This document shows, in pieces, positions 13,101-28,032 of a DNA stretch of 64,000 bases; positions within the stretch are counted from its first letter, which is position 1; each line of letters starts with the position of its first letter. The notes below the pieces were generated by a model. It saw nothing but the letters and a program-made list of their open reading frames with translations. It had not been told where the DNA came from and made no database searches. Made by a program: the position numbers and the translations under genes. The DNA is taken from the NCBI RefSeq assembly GCF_918797505.1, contig NC_092794.1, positions 65,509,345 to 65,573,344 on the forward strand. Reading direction: 5' to 3'. Source of the DNA: Bemisia tabaci (lineage: Eukaryota; Arthropoda; Insecta; Hemiptera; Aleyrodidae).

Positions 13101-16100
13101 CTCTCTCTTTTCAAACCTCACTACAAATCAAAAATTTTGATAATCAAAAAAATCGTCATATTGGCCACCTAATTGAAACAGTTTATGACCATTTTTTCTG
13201 AACAATAAACTGAGATTTTTTTTCTCTTTTTTTTCATTTTAATACAATTAGTAGGCTCACAAAACAGCAGTCAATGGATTTCCCTGTGTAATCCTCCCTT
13301 TGCTAATACTTTCAGTTTAAGTGCTAAGATATGCTGTGGAGAAAAATAGCGGACTATAAACTAAAAAAATCTCTGAAAAGCAAGAGCCCTCTAATTTTAA
13401 TTTTTTAGTTTTATTGTTTCTTAGGTAGTTACTTATGCAATAAATACATAAACGACTTTTTACAATTGTTGGTAAGTGGCCATCTTGAAACAAAATTTGA
13501 AGTTTGTGCTGCCATGCTGGTCTCTTTGTTTTACAGTGACATGTTTCGAGGAAGTCAAATAACAACCAGTGCTTGCCTGACTAATTTGTCCTTGTTAATT
13601 GGCTCTCCTCGCTATTTCGTTTCATCTTTTTGCTATCACACGGAATTTTGACAAACTAGTCGCACCACACCATGCCTCAGGAGAGACGAACTTTCATCCC
13701 TTGGGGTTATTGTGCTGTATCTAAACGTACATGCATGCTTAAGTATTGTAGTCGAGCGAAATGATGGCTGAAGCATAGTGGTAGCAAATTCTGATTATTG
13801 CTTGAGATCCGAATTTAGCAAACATCATAGAGGTTAGAACATTTCAGTTTCCTGAAAGTTTTGTTTGTCGTAAGGAAATTTTAAATATACTCTTTTCTTC
13901 TTCGTAAATTGATAAGCATTGACTTTTAAGGTGTAACTAACTTTATACGCATTTCAGGTCTCCAGTAGCAGCTTATTCGCTGCTGTTACAACCGGTTAAA
14001 TTTTGTGTTTCCCTCGAAAGACTAGTTAGTATTCAGAATTAATGAAGGTACCCGATGGAAGTCTGATATGAGGATGCCCTAACATTCGGCATTCTTTCTG
14101 TCAGTTCTCTCCACAATTTTGTGAAAGTTGTTTACGAACTGTCAAATTCAGTGATCAAATGACTCAGCAGCGTTTCTTTGTAGATGTTTTCAGCGGAAGT
14201 TTCAGTTAGAGCACTTTGTGCATTCCACACTTTGAATTGTTACTTTGTTAATTGTATGTAAATCTAGCTGTCAAGTCTCATCAAAGTTCCTTTTAGTAGC
14301 CCCTGTTCTTATTTATTTTTGCTTTTATTTTTTTCGTTCCCCTCTTCCTCCCATACCTCATTGACCTGAAAGTTTCTAACAAATTGTTTCCACGTTTCTT
14401 ATTATCTGAAATGATTACTTGAATTTATAAATTAATTCTCATGAATTAATTGAAGGTCTTGTGATGTAGATTGACAACTCATAAACGAAGTCTGATAAAA
14501 TTACTTTTATAAGGAAAAAGATCTAGGTTTAGAATTTTTTTTTTCCTTCTCTCATTTTTCGTCTTTGAATTTCTTCTTCTAGTGTAATTTGTCCTGTTTA
14601 TGATAATACATACTTAAATGTAAGAAATTCCCAAAGATTTAATAAATGGGTGTTATTCCTATGTTTTATCTACCAGTGTGTGTTAGTTGATACTGATGAA
14701 TAATTGTATTAAATTATTGGTTATTTATTTCGTTAAATATATGCATATATATATTTATTTTTTTCCTTAAAATTTTTATTTTTATGCTGAACCCGATGCT
14801 TACTTTCAAATCTGCTTCTCAAAATCAAACTGAAGTAGCTATGTTGTAAGTGACGAATATTACTAATAATCACTAAAGTGAATTTACTCTTAAGTTTAGT
14901 GGTTAATTGTTGTAAATTTACAAAAGCTAAAATCAACTGTTCAGTTTTCCTCTCTCCTTTTTTAAATCAAGTGCAGTTCTCTAGATTTCCTATTTTCTAA
15001 TATATTTGTTTTTACAAGGGGGAAAAATAAGCATGTTACCACTCCGATGTCCCGTGTTATCGTTTTTATAATTTTGGTGCCTAAAATTTTAAAAATGTAC
15101 TTGATAATTTCCAATCATGATACTCAAACAATGTATGCAAAAATATTTGGGGTAAATTTTTTTGTAGAGCGCATGGTCAATCACGTGCAGTTAGAAAACC
15201 TTTCCTCAAATCCAACTGTTTCCTTTTTTCCAACAGGAGTAGTAACAGTGTTTCTTTTCTTTCTATAGTTGCCTCAGTCTCTGCCCTGATTATTTCTTAC
15301 ACGGTAGCGTCTCAGCTCTCGCTTGAGCTTTCTCTGTGTTCACATTTGATTCAAGTGTTCTGTCAAAGAATCTAGTGTATCCAGACTTGAAACTCTCTCA
15401 CTTTATTCCTAATCAGCCGACACATTTCTCTGGGCTCAAGAGGGCTTCAATTTAGTTGCACATCAACGAATGAGCTTTAAAATACCTGATAATCAGTTTT
15501 TATACAAAGGAAGGAACAATTTCTATAGCTTTAAAGAAAAAAAAAAAATTGTCCGTGCGCACTCTATACTTCTCCAATTCTGTAACCTAGCTGAATACAC
15601 ACTAGTTCTTGCAGTTATTCAACTGATCTCGAAAAATTCTTTCTTTCAGTTTGTCGAAAATTGTGCGTTTTTGTAACTGGCACAAGCAAAGAACTGCTCT
15701 TGTACTTATCAAATCAAAGCTCAATGCATTGCTTTAGTGTAGTAAACATTACCATTTTCTTTATGTCTCGTCATATCAGATCACCCTTATACCAAAAGAA
15801 CGTAAGTATCTTTCAGATGAGTTCCAATCTTTTTCCCTCGTATCTTAATATTTTTTATATATCCATGCAAAGGAAACAGGAATGAACATTTGTGTGGATT
15901 GGCACACAAATGTGTGATGTGTCTATGTGCGCATTTGTATTTTAAATTTCATGTGTATTATAATTAGCCCATCCTCAGTATTTTTGTGATTTATAAGTGC
16001 CACTTTTTTCATTCTATGATTTAAAGGAAAAAATTATGTATTAATATGTATTAACATTTTTTATTTAGTTCTTAGCTCATAATTGATATAAAAGCATAAA

Positions 16101-19100
16101 ATTTAACAAAAAAATCATTAAATAATCTAAAAAAAAAAAAAAATTAAAAAAAAAACAAAAAACAAAAAAAATTAGCTAATTTTTGTGTTTAAAGGACTTT
16201 CTTATTTGTGAGGGGTTTTTAGCCCTGTCTTATTAGGTTTATGATGGTTTATATCTAGGATTAACTGTAGGAACTTTATGTATGTCTGTGTGTATTAATA
16301 ATTTCTTCTCTCTTTTTGAATGCAAATTTTATTTTAAATCACCTTTGCCTGTAATTTTTGTATCAATATTTTTGAACTAATCCCTTGCCGTGGCAGTTGG
16401 CGAAGAAAGTAAAGTGTTGCTTTTTTAAGCTTGCTGTCATGTAAGGCGTTACTTACATCAGAGAAACCAATTTGCTTGCCTCTCTTTCTGGAACACGGTT
16501 ACCTTAATTTATTTCTTCCCTCTTTTTAATGAACTTTATTCTAATTTTAATTTAATTTGCTTTTAATGGTTCATTCATAACCTCTTGAATTGCTAGTAAT
16601 TAGTCCTTATCAATTCTAGTCTTAATAATAAACATTCCAACATTTGTTTTCATCTTACTCCCTTTTAAGTATCTAAATTGTTTTTCTGTTGAAATGTTAT
16701 GAACAGGTACAAGCGCCAATACTTCTAAACTACTTTTGAGATTAATAACATAGAATGAAATACAGCTGAAGGGAAGGAAGTAAACGTGCAGTTTGAATGT
16801 CCTTTCTCTCCCTCCGACCCCATCATCATCCCTCCCTTCCCTTCTGCAATCCCCAGTATAGGAAAGCTTACAGTAGTTGAAGTATTCGCATATTTGTTAA
16901 GAGATGATAAAATTTCAAGTACAAATTTCTGTTAGTTTGGTGCGTTCTATAGTTCGTGTTAATTCTGTTGAATCTTATAATGTATCCTGTGAGACAAAGA
17001 TAGAAGAACTCAAATGACGTTTTCGTTGCTCAAAAATAATTGTTTTTCATTCTCATGATGAAAGTAAGGGAAAGGTTTTATTTTTGCTTCGATAGAAATT
17101 TGTCTTCTTTTTTGGTGATAACAAGACTTGAGTGTCCTTTCTTTGACTAGTTAGTAATCATGCTCTGTTGCCAGATAAGGGTTTTGATATGCTCCTTGCT
17201 GATCCTTCTTCAATTTTGAAAGAACCCATGCTAAAGACCCTCAATCAATTAGATGACACATCGTGCTTACCGCTCGGTCTCTATCAGTGATGAGCATCCG
17301 TCGCTTTACAGCCATTGCTCTGGCAGCTTTGCATTGCGTTTTTTCTTCGCATTAGGAAAACTTTGTCTTAGTACAATTACTCATGTAGATCATTTTGCAT
17401 TTGTTAATTTTATTTATTTTAAGTTTAAATTAGTCATTAATTTATCTTCTTCTCGTTCACTACATTCTCTCTTCTCACTCAACGTTAGATTCATTCAGCG
17501 CTGTGGCTTATTTGTGTTCAAAATCATACCAATGTTTGCCGTATGCTCTATTTCCCTCAAATTAGAGTGTGTACACTCTCAAGTTTATATTATCTGAACG
17601 GTTTTTTAGTCATCTTTTCCTTCAGAACCGTAAGAAGCTTTTGCTTCAGTTTCTCTTCTATATTCTGTAACCCCTAATTACCTTTTAATTCGGTTGACAA
17701 TCTTAAATTACTCTTCATCACTTTTCCAAAGGTTCTACTTCCAAATCTGGCAAAATTTGTCCCTCTAACAAAGCGAGCTTTCCATGCTTAAAGGTCGCTC
17801 GTCAGCCCTCAGAGATTCATCACATTCTTCAACATGTCTCCACCGCAGAGAGAACTTCATCATGAAGTTATTATATTGATCTATCATCAAATTTCGCCCT
17901 CCAACTAAAGTTCTTTTCCTCTTCTTTTTCTTTTCCGCAAGAGAATTTATTCTTGAGCTAAACATCTTGGAATTTAATTTTTGTGTCATCGTTCTCTAAG
18001 TCATGTAGTTCTGTCTTGCAATGTGAAAGGGGAGCTTGTATCTTTTTTTTTTTTTTTTTTTTCGATATTTTGACTTGACAGTTTTCCCCTCACTGAAAAG
18101 TATCTAAAGCAAGTGAACTTAAAACCAGTTCCTTTCGTACAAATCGCTTTCAAAGCGACCATCAACACCATATACCCATAGGTATTATGTAGTTTGATAA
18201 TTGGCTGTGTATTAAGAAATGTTTATTTTAACTTACCAAGGTAAATGTTAGAGTAGTTCGATTCTCCAGTTGATCAAATTAAGTGTAACTTAGTCTAATT
18301 TATGTATGTCAATGAATGGAAGATTTCAAACTACATCCTTTTTTCTCTCGAAATCAAGTTGTAAAGTACCAAAGGTGCAGAGATGGCACTATAAGTCTAG
18401 AGACTCTCCTAAAACTTACATCATTCTGCTGTTCCTGTACATTCCCATGCTGGTTGTCGTTATCTTTATCCTCATCTACGAAAATTATGATTTACTTTCC
18501 ATATACCTGCTGTGGCCTACGTCCGAAGGACTAATTAAGACCAAGTTCCAACAATTATCACTCGGACAATGGGATAATTTTTCCTAAATCGTTTCACCCC
18601 CATCTCTTTCAGAAGAAGTAAAAGGAATTAGTAACCCTAATCCTGAAATTGTGTTGCTTCACTCTGATTGGTCGAACAGTACTAAGTGATACTGTTCAAG
18701 GACATCCAAACATAGTATCGGAGGAATGAGTTATCCTCAATCGAAAGACATCTTTGTTTTGAGTACTGAAGACACATTGTTGCCCAACACTGCTCTTACT
18801 TTATTCAATTTCACTCCAAGTTTTCTATTTGACATAGGTTTGTCTTTTTTCTGAAATTATGTATTTCTACAGTTGGATCAGTAGATGATTATTGCCAGAA
18901 GCTTATTTTGAATACCATGAAGTTGTCCACTCTTCATCTAAAGACTTTTAACCCTATAGTCTAGTAAGGTACCAGGAGAACCAGTCTGAGCAGCTCTTTG
19001 AGTTTGCTCTGATTTGATGTTGGAATTACTTTTGTGTCAAACATTAGACTTTCTAGTTCATTAGTTTGAGATTTTTCATTTGAATTTGTGAGAGGTAGGT

Positions 19101-22100
19101 CTTCTTCAATACTTGACCAGAACACTACAGTCCAGCTTAATGCATCACAACATAATGACTTATTTTCCGATTTGGTCTCTGCTACTTAAACCCGATCAAC
19201 TTCTACATGACGGTAATGCACTAAACTGTTCAAGGAGTCAGAAATCAATTCAGATTAGAAAGGTATCTTGTGACCTAGAAAATCTGGAAATCGAGAGGAA
19301 ACCTTGAGTGGATAAGAATGAAATCTCAGTCATTATCCCTTCAATTTCTTCTTTGCTAGGAAATGGTGTGTCAGAAGCAAGACTTGGAATTAGAAGCAAG
19401 ACTTGGCACTTATAGCAGTTTTGGAGCTGGAGCAACAAATCTACCCAAATTTTCTGTGAAAATGGTATTGCCATTTGTTACCGATTTTGAGAGCTTTGTA
19501 TTGAGCTATTTAGTCACGAGGTTTTCCTCATTGCCTTAGTTTGTCGTGCCAAAATATTAAATTTAACCCCATTTCTTTAACCGTTTATGTGGTATTGTCT
19601 CTAATTGGTCATGCTTCTATTGAATATCTTGTCATTAATTGCTTTCTTCTTTTTTTTTTTTCAAACGGGTCAACCCACAGATTTTGTTCATTTGATACTT
19701 TCTATCTACTTCTCTACTATCAAAGTTGCTGTCTAACAGAGCCCATTGTTGTCAAGTTTGTTTCTATCAGCTCAGTCAGATTTTCCGGTGTAAACTGGAT
19801 GTAAATTTAGTTTGTTGGCAGATTTTCAATGATCAACCGCTGCTTTGCTCTCAAGTAATGGTTAATATTTGCTATGTGCAGTATCAGAGCCGTGAATTAA
19901 TTTAGGATGAAGGGTAATTTCTTGTTAAAATTAGGTATTTGGAGAACTTTTGATCCTGTGTCAAGTATTAGCTCAATTTTATGTGCATAACTTTTCAGAC
20001 TTGTCAATTACCTTTTTTTGCAATCACCTATTTTCTGTAGATGTAAAATGATTTTGACTTTTGAGTCCTTCCTTCAAATCATACAATTGACAAAAACCTT
20101 TTTTAGATCCTCAGTTTATTTTCAATTTTAAGATTATACTCAAGTTTTTGAGTTAAATATTAAATTTTTCTTCAGGCAAATGTGTCCTTACAATCCTAGT
20201 GATATTTATTTTTGGTTATAAATTTTCTCCTCTGCATCCTTTAGTGCACCATCTTTGTTTCCTTGAATTGTTGACCATTAAGTTCTGAGGAAATACACTT
20301 TTCTGGTCTATAAGACTAATGGTAAAAAAGACTGACAGCTATTTAAAAATTGCTACAAATCTTTTTTTCTTTTTTTTTTTTTAACATCCCATTGAGGAAC
20401 TAAGCATGTTTTTATACATTCAGGTGAAGCTTTTCTCTAAGAGTGCACCATCTTTTTCACAATGTCCGTAGTCACTATTACAATAAATGCTGACCAACGA
20501 AGATTGTATTTTTGTAGTTTTTGGTTCCATATCGGCATCAAAGGTCCCTTTCAAGTAGGGCGAATTAAGGTTTTGATCAAAGGCTTGCCAGACCTTGCTG
20601 TATTAGAGCTATGCGGAAATGATCAAGTCCTAGCCAGTTGTGCAAGTAAATTGGTTTCTCTATTTTTGCTTTTTTTCAATCTCTATTTATTTAATGTTGA
20701 ATAAATTTTTAAAGGTGTCGGGATTCACTGATGAAACAGCCATATCATAAACAATAATAATTGTTATCAATTTATTCATGTCTAGGTGAAAGTTTATGTT
20801 CGCTTCAATCTATATTGTCCCCTTCCTTCATCTCTCTCTCTCTCCATCATATAGCTCATAAAAACTCTTAACTTGTAGGTAGTTGTGTGTAGATTTAGGC
20901 TTAGGATAATAATTAGGTATTTTAAGCTATGTAATTGTTAATTAACTAAATAATGGCTTTCTCATAGTAACTTTTTTGGTATATTGTGCTTTTATATTGC
21001 CCTTGAATGTTTGTTTTTTTATTATTTAATATATTCAATATTATTTATTATTATTACATTTTTAGTTTAATTTTTTCACATATTACTTCCTGCAGTACCA
21101 TGGATAATTTACCATTTATTGGTTTTGTAATTCGGAGGAGTTGGATTCTTGCTGTGTTAAAAGCTACTTTTTTAGCCCCTCTGCCAGAATTTGTTTTTGT
21201 AGTTCTTGAATTTTGTGAAATTTTCTTGTAAAGTGTGTAAGACGATTTTCTGGAGAAAAGATATTCTTGTCAGCTGTCATTAGCTCACTACATGAAAATT
21301 TGCGCTTGATATTACCAGCCATGTGTTTTGAATAGTGATGTTTTTTTTATTATTTCATTTGAAGCACTGCCAAGATACTTAGATTTGCATCCCTTTCTCT
21401 TCACATTGTTGAGTACTCACTATCATGAGTCGTCCACTTTCGTCCCATGCCTGTCGGCCCTTGTGCCTGGTCCGCCAGAGACCCATAAACAAAATTTGAC
21501 ATGCACCCAGTTGGTGTCTCAACACTTCCACTCAAGGCTAGCTCTGAGCTCACCCCACTACCTATCTCTCTTGCTTGAAACAGTTACATTTCTCCCTGAT
21601 GTCTTTTCACACTCCTTTTCTCTCTGTCAACTGACAGCTCTTCGCTGATTCTTGTTGTTTCTTTTTCAAGTATCTCCAGAAAATTATCAAGTGCTTTTAT
21701 TATTCCGCCATAAGAACTCTTTCTATCGTTTGATTGATCTCCCGTTCTTGTTATCAATAAGACTGCAGCAGCTTTAAAATCCATGGTTTAAAGGGAAACA
21801 AAATTTGTCCACTACAGAAACGCAGTATATAATACTCTCTCTGAGGTTTTGTGTGACCAAAAGTTGGAACAACATTTAGAACTGGTCTTCATCTGATCTG
21901 ACTCTCCAAAACTGCCCTTAAGAAGCAATGTTGCCTGTCTAATTTTTTCAACAAATTTTTTGTGATATCAATGCATCACAGCTTATAGTGCGTCCAGTAG
22001 AAATAACTCTGACGGGAGTAGAGCAGGATCCCATTTTGAAATCATATTTGAGTTGTCACTGGTGATGTTCTCGCACTCGGTCTCCTCCTCCCCGCCTCCC

Positions 22101-22812
22101 TTATCCCTCAAAAGTGAACTAAATCTTGACAATCCTCTGAATTATAAAACCATATCCCCTTTTTGAAAGTTTCTATGCAATCAAACAAGACTATTCATTA
22201 AGTAATGGTATGGAACAAAATTCTAAAAAAGAAGTAACTCTTTTAATTTTTATTTTACTTTAAACCTCCACCCCTCTTTTTGTCTAATTGATCCCTGCTG
22301 TTCATAATCTTGCGCAATTGTGATTTAAATTTTATTGAATGTACATTAGGAAAACGGTAGAAGAAAGAAGTATAAGGAAAAACCATATATAATATTATGT
22401 GTAAGGAATTATATTATGGAAACAAAAAAAAAAAATAATCGAGGAAAAAATTAAAAAAGTGAGAAATGTACTTACTATTTTTAATAGCCTTATTATAAGT
22501 GAATACATGTATTATGTTAACATCTGTCTTCTTCCAGTGGTCTTAACATTTTCGAAACATAAATAAATTCAATGTTATTTTGTGTACTTTAAACTAGTAT
22601 TTTTTTCCCTCCTCCTTCCTTTTAGCGTTGTCAGCAGCAGTCGCTCAGTAGAAATTCAAGATTTTCATCATTGAAATTGTTCCATTTATTTCATCTGCTG
22701 ATCAGGTACTTAATTTTCTGTAAGGCAAAGAAACTAGTCATATAACCTGGTTCCTGATTGTTCTTTAGGATCCCTTATCACATGGCATTCTCTTCAACAC
22801 CTAATGATGATA
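7162..22812. other. AT-rich non-coding stretch: probable gawky 3' UTR then intergenic
   Basis: About 15.6 kb of T- and A-rich sequence with only short random open frames and no recognisable protein or RNA gene. Several AATAAA sites occur, the first at 8138-8143 and others at 9188 and 10686, so where the gawky transcript ends cannot be decided. Homopolymer tracts include T20 at 18043-18062 and an A-rich tract near 16129-16170. Confidence 0.6.
8138..8143 (+). terminator. Candidate polyadenylation signal AATAAA for gawky
   Basis: First canonical AATAAA noted downstream of the gawky stop, about 980 bases after it. Because this DNA is so AT-rich, such hexamers also occur by chance. Confidence 0.3.
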
Positions 22813-23033
22813 TGGACGTATTTCTATCAACTGGAACTAAGCGCCAATTTGAGTTCCTTTTGAGGAATTTAGAATCCCGGATAGCGCGTTCTGTCAAACG
22901 GACCTAAGTGCCATGGAAAAGCATTGCGAGTATAGGACGGAATAAGCCGGACGCCTGATTCCGCCTCCATCTAAGCCCCCCTCTACCTTCCTCACCCTAT
23001 GGCGCTTAGGTCTGTTTGATAGAAATACGTCCA
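22813..23033. mobile_element. 221-bp MITE with ~34-bp terminal inverted repeats
   Basis: The left end TGGACGTATTTCTATCAA continues into AAGCGCCA. The right end is the inverse, TGGCGCTTAG into TTGATAGAAATACGTCCA. The arms match over about 34 bases with few differences. The interior is less AT-rich than its surroundings and non-coding. No clear target duplication is visible. Confidence 0.7.
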
Positions 23034-23526
23034 CATAGATTTTATGAGTTCTTCAGTTACCTTAAAAAACAATAATGTGCAATCCTAGCTCATGCCTAAA
23101 TCTATGTAAAGCACTAATGGCACATGTGTTGTTCTGAAATGAGCCAGAAGTAGGAACTCACCGCAAAATATGTAGGAGAAAATTTCCTTAACTAGCAAAT
23201 GTATTAAAGAAGCAAACCTGGAAATTTTGGCAAGTCGGGCTCTAAAATCTTAAAATTGAAGGAAATATTATAACGTCTAAAGTTCCAATCAAAAAATTCC
23301 TAGGTTGCACAAGAACAGAGTTTACGTTTTTGCAGAAAGTTGAGATAAATTTCCTCCCTTAAGACAATTGTTCACAACTCCGCTCTTTCTTCATGATCTC
23401 CGCTGAGCGTGTGAAACGTAGAACAAAAAGTGGATATTGAACAAATTGCACTTTGCGAGGCAGGAGTCAAGAGGTTTGAATGGGTCAGCTGCTCTAGTGA
23501 CAGAATCGAGGTTTTTTGGTTTAAAA

Positions 23527-24610
23527 GTATTGTTTAGTTTTTTAGAACTAGGAAAGAGGTATGTTAGTCGTAGATCGAATTTTGTATCCTCTCAAGATAG
23601 GTGGAAACCAGCACAAAGAAATGTAACATCATCTAATCATAAAATTAAACACGTATTAATTTAACCCACCCTGATTATAGGTCGCCTCTAAATGTTGGAA
23701 AAAATAGTAAGATCTTTTGGAATGCCAAGTTATTCCTTCAAATATTAAGGGGCCTCTTGATGACAGCAAAACTTGACTACGTCATCCACCGCGGTAATGC
23801 ATAGCATGGTTTCCTCTCGCTTGGTTATAGCAATCAGTGATGTGATACATACATTTCCACCAGTTAATGACGGTATATGTTTTTCGATGATCATTTTTCT
23901 ATCACATTTGATCTGAATTTTTTTGCTGATTTTCAAGCTTAAACCTTCAAAACTCGATTCTTTGACTTGCCCAGCTGATTGCAAAAGACCCATTACCCTT
24001 TCTAGGATGGAAATCAGTTCCTAGGATCCTCATGTGATGATGCAAGCTAATTATTTCACCGAGCTCAAATTTCGGTAGAAAATCCAACAATTCGACTGAC
24101 TGAAGATATGCAGATTATGTTTCCTGTAAATAGAAATTTAGAATTAGCTTTTCTACCAAAATCATACGGTAATGTGTAAACTATCAGATGTTTTCGATTC
24201 CAGTGTTTTTGAAAATAATGCCGCGCCATAAGTGATTATTTATTTCAAAAATAAATTGTTAAAATGAATGAACACCTTTTTCTTCTGTTATTTAAATGAA
24301 AGAATTTTGAAAACGTTTTCGAACAATCTCAAAGTGAGGGATAGCCATTTTTCACACACACACATAGACGAATGTTGTAAAACCATAGTAAAATTAGCCC
24401 AATAATTTTAAAAAATACCATGTGTAGATTTGAGTATATTGATAAATTGGCTAAGATAAAAACTTGCGAATACGGAACAAAAGAATACATGGAAATCAAA
24501 GCGAAGGTTATATTTCTTTGTGCTGGTTTTCATCAGTCTTGAGAGGATACAAAATTCGATCTGCAAATAACATGCTCCTTATCTAGTTCTACAAAATAAA
24601 ACAATATTTT
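23527..24610. repeat. Pair of ~100-bp inverted repeats 0.9 kb apart
   Basis: Bases 23527-23626 and 24507-24610 are inverted copies sharing GATCGAATTTTGTATCCTCT and ACCAGCACAAAGAAAT. They may be the arms of a ~1.1-kb non-autonomous element or two independent insertions. The spacer shows no transposase. A 75-codon open frame over the left arm has no recognised similarity. Confidence 0.6.
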
Positions 24611-27600
24611 TAACAATTTGAGGCTAAGTGCAAGTTCTGTGCAAATGGTTGGTTAAGAAAGACAGGGAACAACGGTGAAAGAAAAATTTGGGGCTCGCAA
24701 CTAATTTTATTGAGATTTCAGAGAAATGAACCCTTTCATGAGTCCAATTCCATCAAAAATTGAGTCACATACATTCAGAATACAACATCTGTCCTCACCA
24801 GTATACTGTGATTTAAGGCTACAAAAGAAAGGAACTCAAATACATACGAAACCGGAAGTAACGAAAAACGAAACGAACAGGAAGCAGAGGTGACAAATTG
24901 TGAGCTAATAAATGAAATTAAAAGCCGGAAAATTAGAAAACTTGAACTCACAAAAATTAAATTAAAACTGCTGATGCTTTTCGGGGCTCTTCTGGAAAAA
25001 AGGGCTGGGGCGCCCCTAAACAGTTCTGGTTTTCTTTACTTTAAGGAACTCAAAATTCAGCTATTAAAACAATTACAGCCGGTATGATAAAAAATAAGTT
25101 ACTGACATCAAGAATAGGTCAATTCCTAGTAAAGTATTGGTATAAAACCATTAAAGTTTGACAGTATGCGTCACTGATTTAAAATTGGATTTTAAAATGT
25201 TACTACTCATACAGAAAAATTAGCAAACAAAAATAGCTACTTGGTACCTCAAACACATGAGATGATACGTTCAAAACTTAGATTGTAAAAATAAATAAAT
25301 AAATCCTGGTTTTCATTATTTTTAGCTTTTCTTGAGTTATGTAGAAAATTTATTAAAAATAAACACCAAATCATATCCCAAGATTCTATCAAAGTGAATT
25401 TTTCATTACGTTCATTAGCTTAAAACTTATAAGAGCTATTTTCAGTCAGAGAGTGATTTGCTCTCGATGAATGTGATCACAGTCTCCAAATGAACATCAC
25501 AGATAAAATAAGACCTGATATTTGTACTTCACTCTTCAAATAAACTTCATTTGAAATCAATACTAGGAAAAAGCAAACATGGTCATCAAGAACAAGATTA
25601 CATGGTGGTCTAACTACCATGGTCATCTGTAAAGCAAGGGTCTGTATTTTTTATCTCCTGATCGGAAAGAGATGGATAAAATCAGTGAAAAGATATAAGT
25701 TAGCGAGACTTCTAGCTTAAAGGAAAATCTGTAGTAGGATTTAAGAGTAAAGACATTTTCACAGAGGCAACTTACTGGCGCGGTAGCGAATTGCACCGAA
25801 GTTTCCTGATTCCTTCCTTCAGCTTATGTTCACCTCTCGGCGCGCTAGGAATCGAGCAATTCTGATGCAAGAATTTGCCCTTACATTGACTTCATGGAGG
25901 AGAATTAAAATTTACCCGATCGTGTATTTTTATAATGTTTTTGAAAAGCTTCGAACATAATATTCCTTGAAGAGAGAAGAACCGTATTACCGTTACAGAA
26001 TGCGATCTGACATTGCTTACAATGGTGAATACTTGCTACAGATGCAGATGTACTGACAATATCTGATTATCTCGCTGACCACTAATCAAATACATCAAAC
26101 CAATGCACTAAATTGAGGCTAAGAATAAAGGGATCAACATGAATCCAACAGTTCAGCTTTCAGTAATCTTCCCTTTGGCGGTAACAATTAGGTAACTTCA
26201 GTGCAAATCACTAGTGCACCAGAGGGTTATGTCATTAAAATTGAGTTTTCTCGCAAAACCCCTGACCGACTTTCTAAAACTTGAGCTTGCTCTTAAGAGG
26301 AAAATATACGTAGCTCGTATCAATTCGATTCCACCGACTTGATTCACCTCTATCTGTCCAGAAGATATGACACGGAGAATCTTACTTGACAAAGGGCTCA
26401 TGTATGAAAGATGTGACATTAGACAAATCAAAAAAAGTAAGAAGGCATACATACTTTTGATATGAGTACAGTAGAATCAATTACAAGAGAAATATTCTTA
26501 GAGATTCCTTACATATCCAAGAGAAATACACTTATTTTCAGTTTGAACAGTTTTCTTTCATTTCTAAATGACTGAAAAATTTTAGCGATGTGTAAAAAAA
26601 CCACCTAAATGCTAACGGTACCACAAATAAACAAATAAAATTAAACACACTAGACAAATGTATTACTTTAAAAATTATTTCATTTACTGATTTGATTTTT
26701 TTATTCGATCACCTAAAGAGTCGCACCTTTTAACAGGACGGATTTAATTTTAACTGTATTCTAAAAGCCCAAAACTTACAGTATAACCGAACAGATATTT
26801 TTTTTCAAGAGCTGATGCTTCAGGAAAAAATTTAGTCACTACTATTTCTGTTGATCCAATGACCAAGAAACTGTTTCTTGATGTTTATGCTAATGTAACT
26901 GAGGAAAGAATCCGAGGGGATAAAACACAAGGGTATTTTCATGTTTCCTGGATGCAATGGAAGTTATGGTCCCAACGAAAAAAGTAAATTACTTGATGTT
27001 AAAAACAGATGATTAAAAATATTCTTCTAGACTTGCAAACCAATTTAAGACAATGTCATAGCCTCCTTACTTTAAAACCCTAAACTTTTTTTTAAAATGT
27101 ACAGATATGAATACATCAGACTTTCCTTTCCAATAGATTTGATTAAAATTAAATATAAAAACACTGTAAAAAGTGATACCTACAAACTTTCGGTGAAAAA
27201 TAGAAATAAGTTCCATATTTTCAACTAATTTTTTTTTTTAATCTTATGATTAATTTTTACTTCTTATTATGTTTGATTGTTTATTTTAATTTTTTAGTAG
27301 TCAACTTTTGATCTATGTTTAGGAATTTTACACATACAAATTATCTTACAACGAATTTTATCAGCCTTTCATGAGTAGTTTGCATGGTAAATCCATGTTC
27401 ATAAATAATAATATGACTATACATAGGAGAAAGGGCAGTTTAGGAGGCAGTGAGTTACATATTTTACAGTTAATTTGAAAAGGACAAGGTTTCTGAGTAG
27501 AATTTTAGCATTGATGCCACCAACATGAAGCCTTTCAAAAAATTTGATGAGAACTGAATATCCAAGTATAAAAAACTGGTGAGCGGCGAGGGGCTCGAGC

Positions 27601-28032
27601 GTATCTACATAAAGTTGCTAACTTACATTAAAACTGGCAGTGATAGAAATACAATGCTGAGTACTTACATATGAATAACCTAAAATAGAATATCACTGAT
27701 GAATAGGAGAATGGAAATCCATAATATGGTTTCTCTTCTACACGAATTTTCTGCCACTAAAAGCAAGGAGAGACTTCCTGATTCACGGGCATTTGACTAG
27801 GAGAAAAACTCGATTCACAATAATGCGAAGAGGAAAATACTAAAGCTACAGATAACAGTAGGTGAAAAACTTGATTTCAGTCTTGAATTGCAGTTTGAGC
27901 GATGCTATTTTTTACGTTCTTATTAGGCATCGTTTGCGAAAGTGGAAAAATCATAACAAAAAGAGACATTCTCAGATACATCAGTCCAGAGATTGATAAT
28001 TATCAAGTTAATTCAACTACCAATGAAATTTA
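24611..28032. other. Non-coding stretch between inverted repeat and SRA gene 3' end
   Basis: AT-rich sequence with no exon or RNA gene that I can support. Part of it should be the 3' UTR of the minus-strand SRA gene. Confidence 0.5.

Noticed and set aside
21328..21648. 106-codon plus-strand frame in the non-coding stretch
   Set aside because: Low-complexity Ser/Leu/His composition typical of chance frames in T-rich DNA; no motif or neighbours support it.
23437..23664. 75-codon plus-strand frame at the inverted repeat
   Set aside because: It overlaps a repeat arm, has no recognised similarity and no splice context.
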